Below are positions 62,836-64,000 of a DNA stretch of 64,000 nt, piece after piece (the stretch's first letter is position 1; each line of letters opens with the position of its first letter). Origin of the DNA: Rebecca billardiae RCC1528. Lineage: Eukaryota > Haptophyta. The notes beneath the pieces are model-generated. The model saw nothing but the letters and a program-made list of their open reading frames with translations. It did not search any database and had not been told where the DNA came from. Where the stretch lies: positions 992,001 through 1,056,000 of the forward strand of contig OZ251243.1 of the NCBI GenBank assembly GCA_965240325.2, in the 5' to 3' direction. A program made the position numbers and the translations under genes.

Positions 62836-63415
62836 TCACCAGAGGGTTGGCCACGGCCTTAGGCGTCGCGCCTCACCGACACCGGAGTCATCAGCGGGCT
62901 CAGCAGCGTGCCGGCGGTGCCACACGCTGGGTCGGGAGCCGCGCGCGGCGCGCCAATGCACGGCCGCAAAGCATGCAAGTGCAGCTCCCAGAAGCAGCGC
63001 AGGCGGCCGGATCCGCCGGTCCAGAGGCACCGCATCCGCCTCGCGCCTTCGCGACGAGCTGGCCGTCCCGGTCCTGCCGAGTCCGGGATGTCGCCGGGGG
63101 CTCGGCTCTGCGCGCGCCCACCAGACCGGCTTGCCGGTGACCCAGAAGGGCGGCGGGGGCGGCATGGATGGGGCCGTTTGTCCGCGCCCGGGTTGTCGCC
63201 GGGGACTTGGAGGTGCGTGCGCCCACCAGACAGGCTTGCCGGTGACCCAGAAAGGCGGCGGGGGCGACCAAGATTGAACTGGCACGGTGGGTGGCGGCGG
63301 CGGCGGCGGCGGGGACGGCGATGGTGGCGGTGGCGGTGGCGGCGATGGGGATGGCGGTGGTGGCTCGGGTGGAGGCTTCGGGCTAGGTGGTGGTGGAGGC
63401 GACGGCGATGGCGGC

Positions 63416-63446
<31 letters not shown>

Positions 63447-63834
63447 GCGGCGGAGGAGGTGACGGTGACGGAGGTGGCGGCTCCGGCGGATAGGGCGGCC
63501 AGAATGGCGGCAGGGGCGGCGATGAGGGCGGCGGCGGGAAGTGGTCGCGCAGCGAGATGCCGGCTGGATCCACGCACGCGCACCGGTGGTAGTGCAGGCA
63601 GCACTCGAAGGGCCGGCAGTGGCACTCGCACGCCTCATCCAACGGCACCGGCGGCCATGGGCCGTTCTCGCAGCCTGGCGCTTTCTCCGCCCACATCAGC
63701 TGCCGCGGCGCGGCCGCCGCTGGGCGCTGCCCTGTCAGCATGCACGTGAGCGCGAGGACACTGGCGAGACGGGCTCTCGCACCCCTGCCGCCAGCGCGGT
63801 GCACAATGGCGCGCGCCCCGGCCACCGCGCCCAT
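62836..63834 (-). CDS. Hydroxyproline-rich (pherophorin/extensin-like) glycoprotein
   Basis: The 332-residue protein starts at the ATG at 63832-63834. It has a signal peptide (ARLASVLALTCMLTG ... AAAAP), then a small Cys-rich module (ACECHCRPFECCLHYHRCAC), then about 90 residues of Pro/Ser (PPPPSPSPPPPP type), the substrate pattern for prolyl hydroxylation and arabinosylation in algal walls. Two direct repeats follow (PPFWVTGKPVWWAHA and PPFWVTGKPVWWARA, each with PSPRR after it). A hydrophobic stretch (ALLLGAALACFAAVHW) near residue 285 may be a membrane anchor. It is likely a cell-surface or scale/wall component. Confidence 0.75.
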
Positions 63835-64000
63835 CGTGGCAGGCGGTGGCCGTGAGATGCACAGCTCTTGCAAAAAGGCAAAAGCCGCCGGCGGCGGTTG
63901 GGAGCGGCCGCCGCTCTATGAATTTCATCCTCGGCGCATTTCTCACGCCCGGGATCAAATCGCGCACGTGCAACCAAGGGTGTCCAGGGTCCGCAACAGC
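63835..64000. other. 5' flank of the Pro-rich glycoprotein gene
   Basis: No further gene start is visible before the window ends. Confidence 0.4.

Overview
The window is nuclear DNA from a eukaryote, most likely a GC-rich unicellular alga. Supporting signs are GC-rich coding sequence, GT-AG introns of about 100-300 nt at low density, no operons, and many long spurious ORFs typical of high GC. The gene set is eukaryotic: an ER translocon subunit (TRAP-beta), ARPC2, the cohesin acetyltransferase ECO1/ESCO, a DDX49/Dbp8 helicase, a Dispatched-like RND protein, the axonemal dynein assembly factor DNAAF5 (so motile flagella are expected) and a beta-carotene ketolase. MYND, Sel1 and armadillo proteins, GERHSGTN-type sulfotransferases and a hydroxyproline-rich wall-type glycoprotein fit a haptophyte best; a pelagophyte or another GC-rich alga is not excluded.

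Layout. 0-8.1 kb: a DHA1-type MFS transporter, a secreted orphan, an ARM-BTB protein, TRAP-beta and a GGCT-like enzyme. 8.4-12.9 kb: a mobile-DNA block with one copy of a repeat element with conserved ends, a (TA)n microsatellite and a TIR element. 13.2-18.1 kb: an inverted GGCT paralogue, a large MYND protein and the ketolase. 18.3-23.3 kb: a decayed gene, then an intact LTR retrotransposon that encodes Gag only. 24.5-28.9 kb: ECO1, a tRNA-binding-domain protein and DDX49. 29-32.7 kb: gene-poor, with a second copy of the repeat element. 32.7-36.0 kb: a glycosyltransferase fused to two sulfotransferase domains. 38.6-41.0 kb: a Mutator-like or foldback element with 1,026-bp inverted arms, next to the DNAAF5 start codon. 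41.0-51.8 kb: DNAAF5, a VHL-UIM-UBX protein, a Sel1-MYND protein and the Dispatched-like protein. 53.7-58.8 kb: a ubiquitin-like/membrane-protein fusion, ARPC2 and a Cys-rich type II membrane protein. 59.4-61.1 kb: a third, inverted copy of the repeat element. 61.3-63.8 kb: an orphan nuclear-type protein and the Pro-rich glycoprotein.

The genes are ordinary independent units, often divergently paired (MFS/secreted orphan, ARM-BTB/TRAP-beta, tRNA-binding protein/DDX49, ARPC2/Cys-rich protein). The unusual content is mobile DNA. Four element types with readable termini were found, two with clear target-site duplications (CATAT for the LTR element, GTGGCTGGG for the foldback element). Two other families repeatedly abut (TA)n microsatellites. 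Eight introns were placed by eye from reading-frame continuity plus family homology; no transcript data were used.
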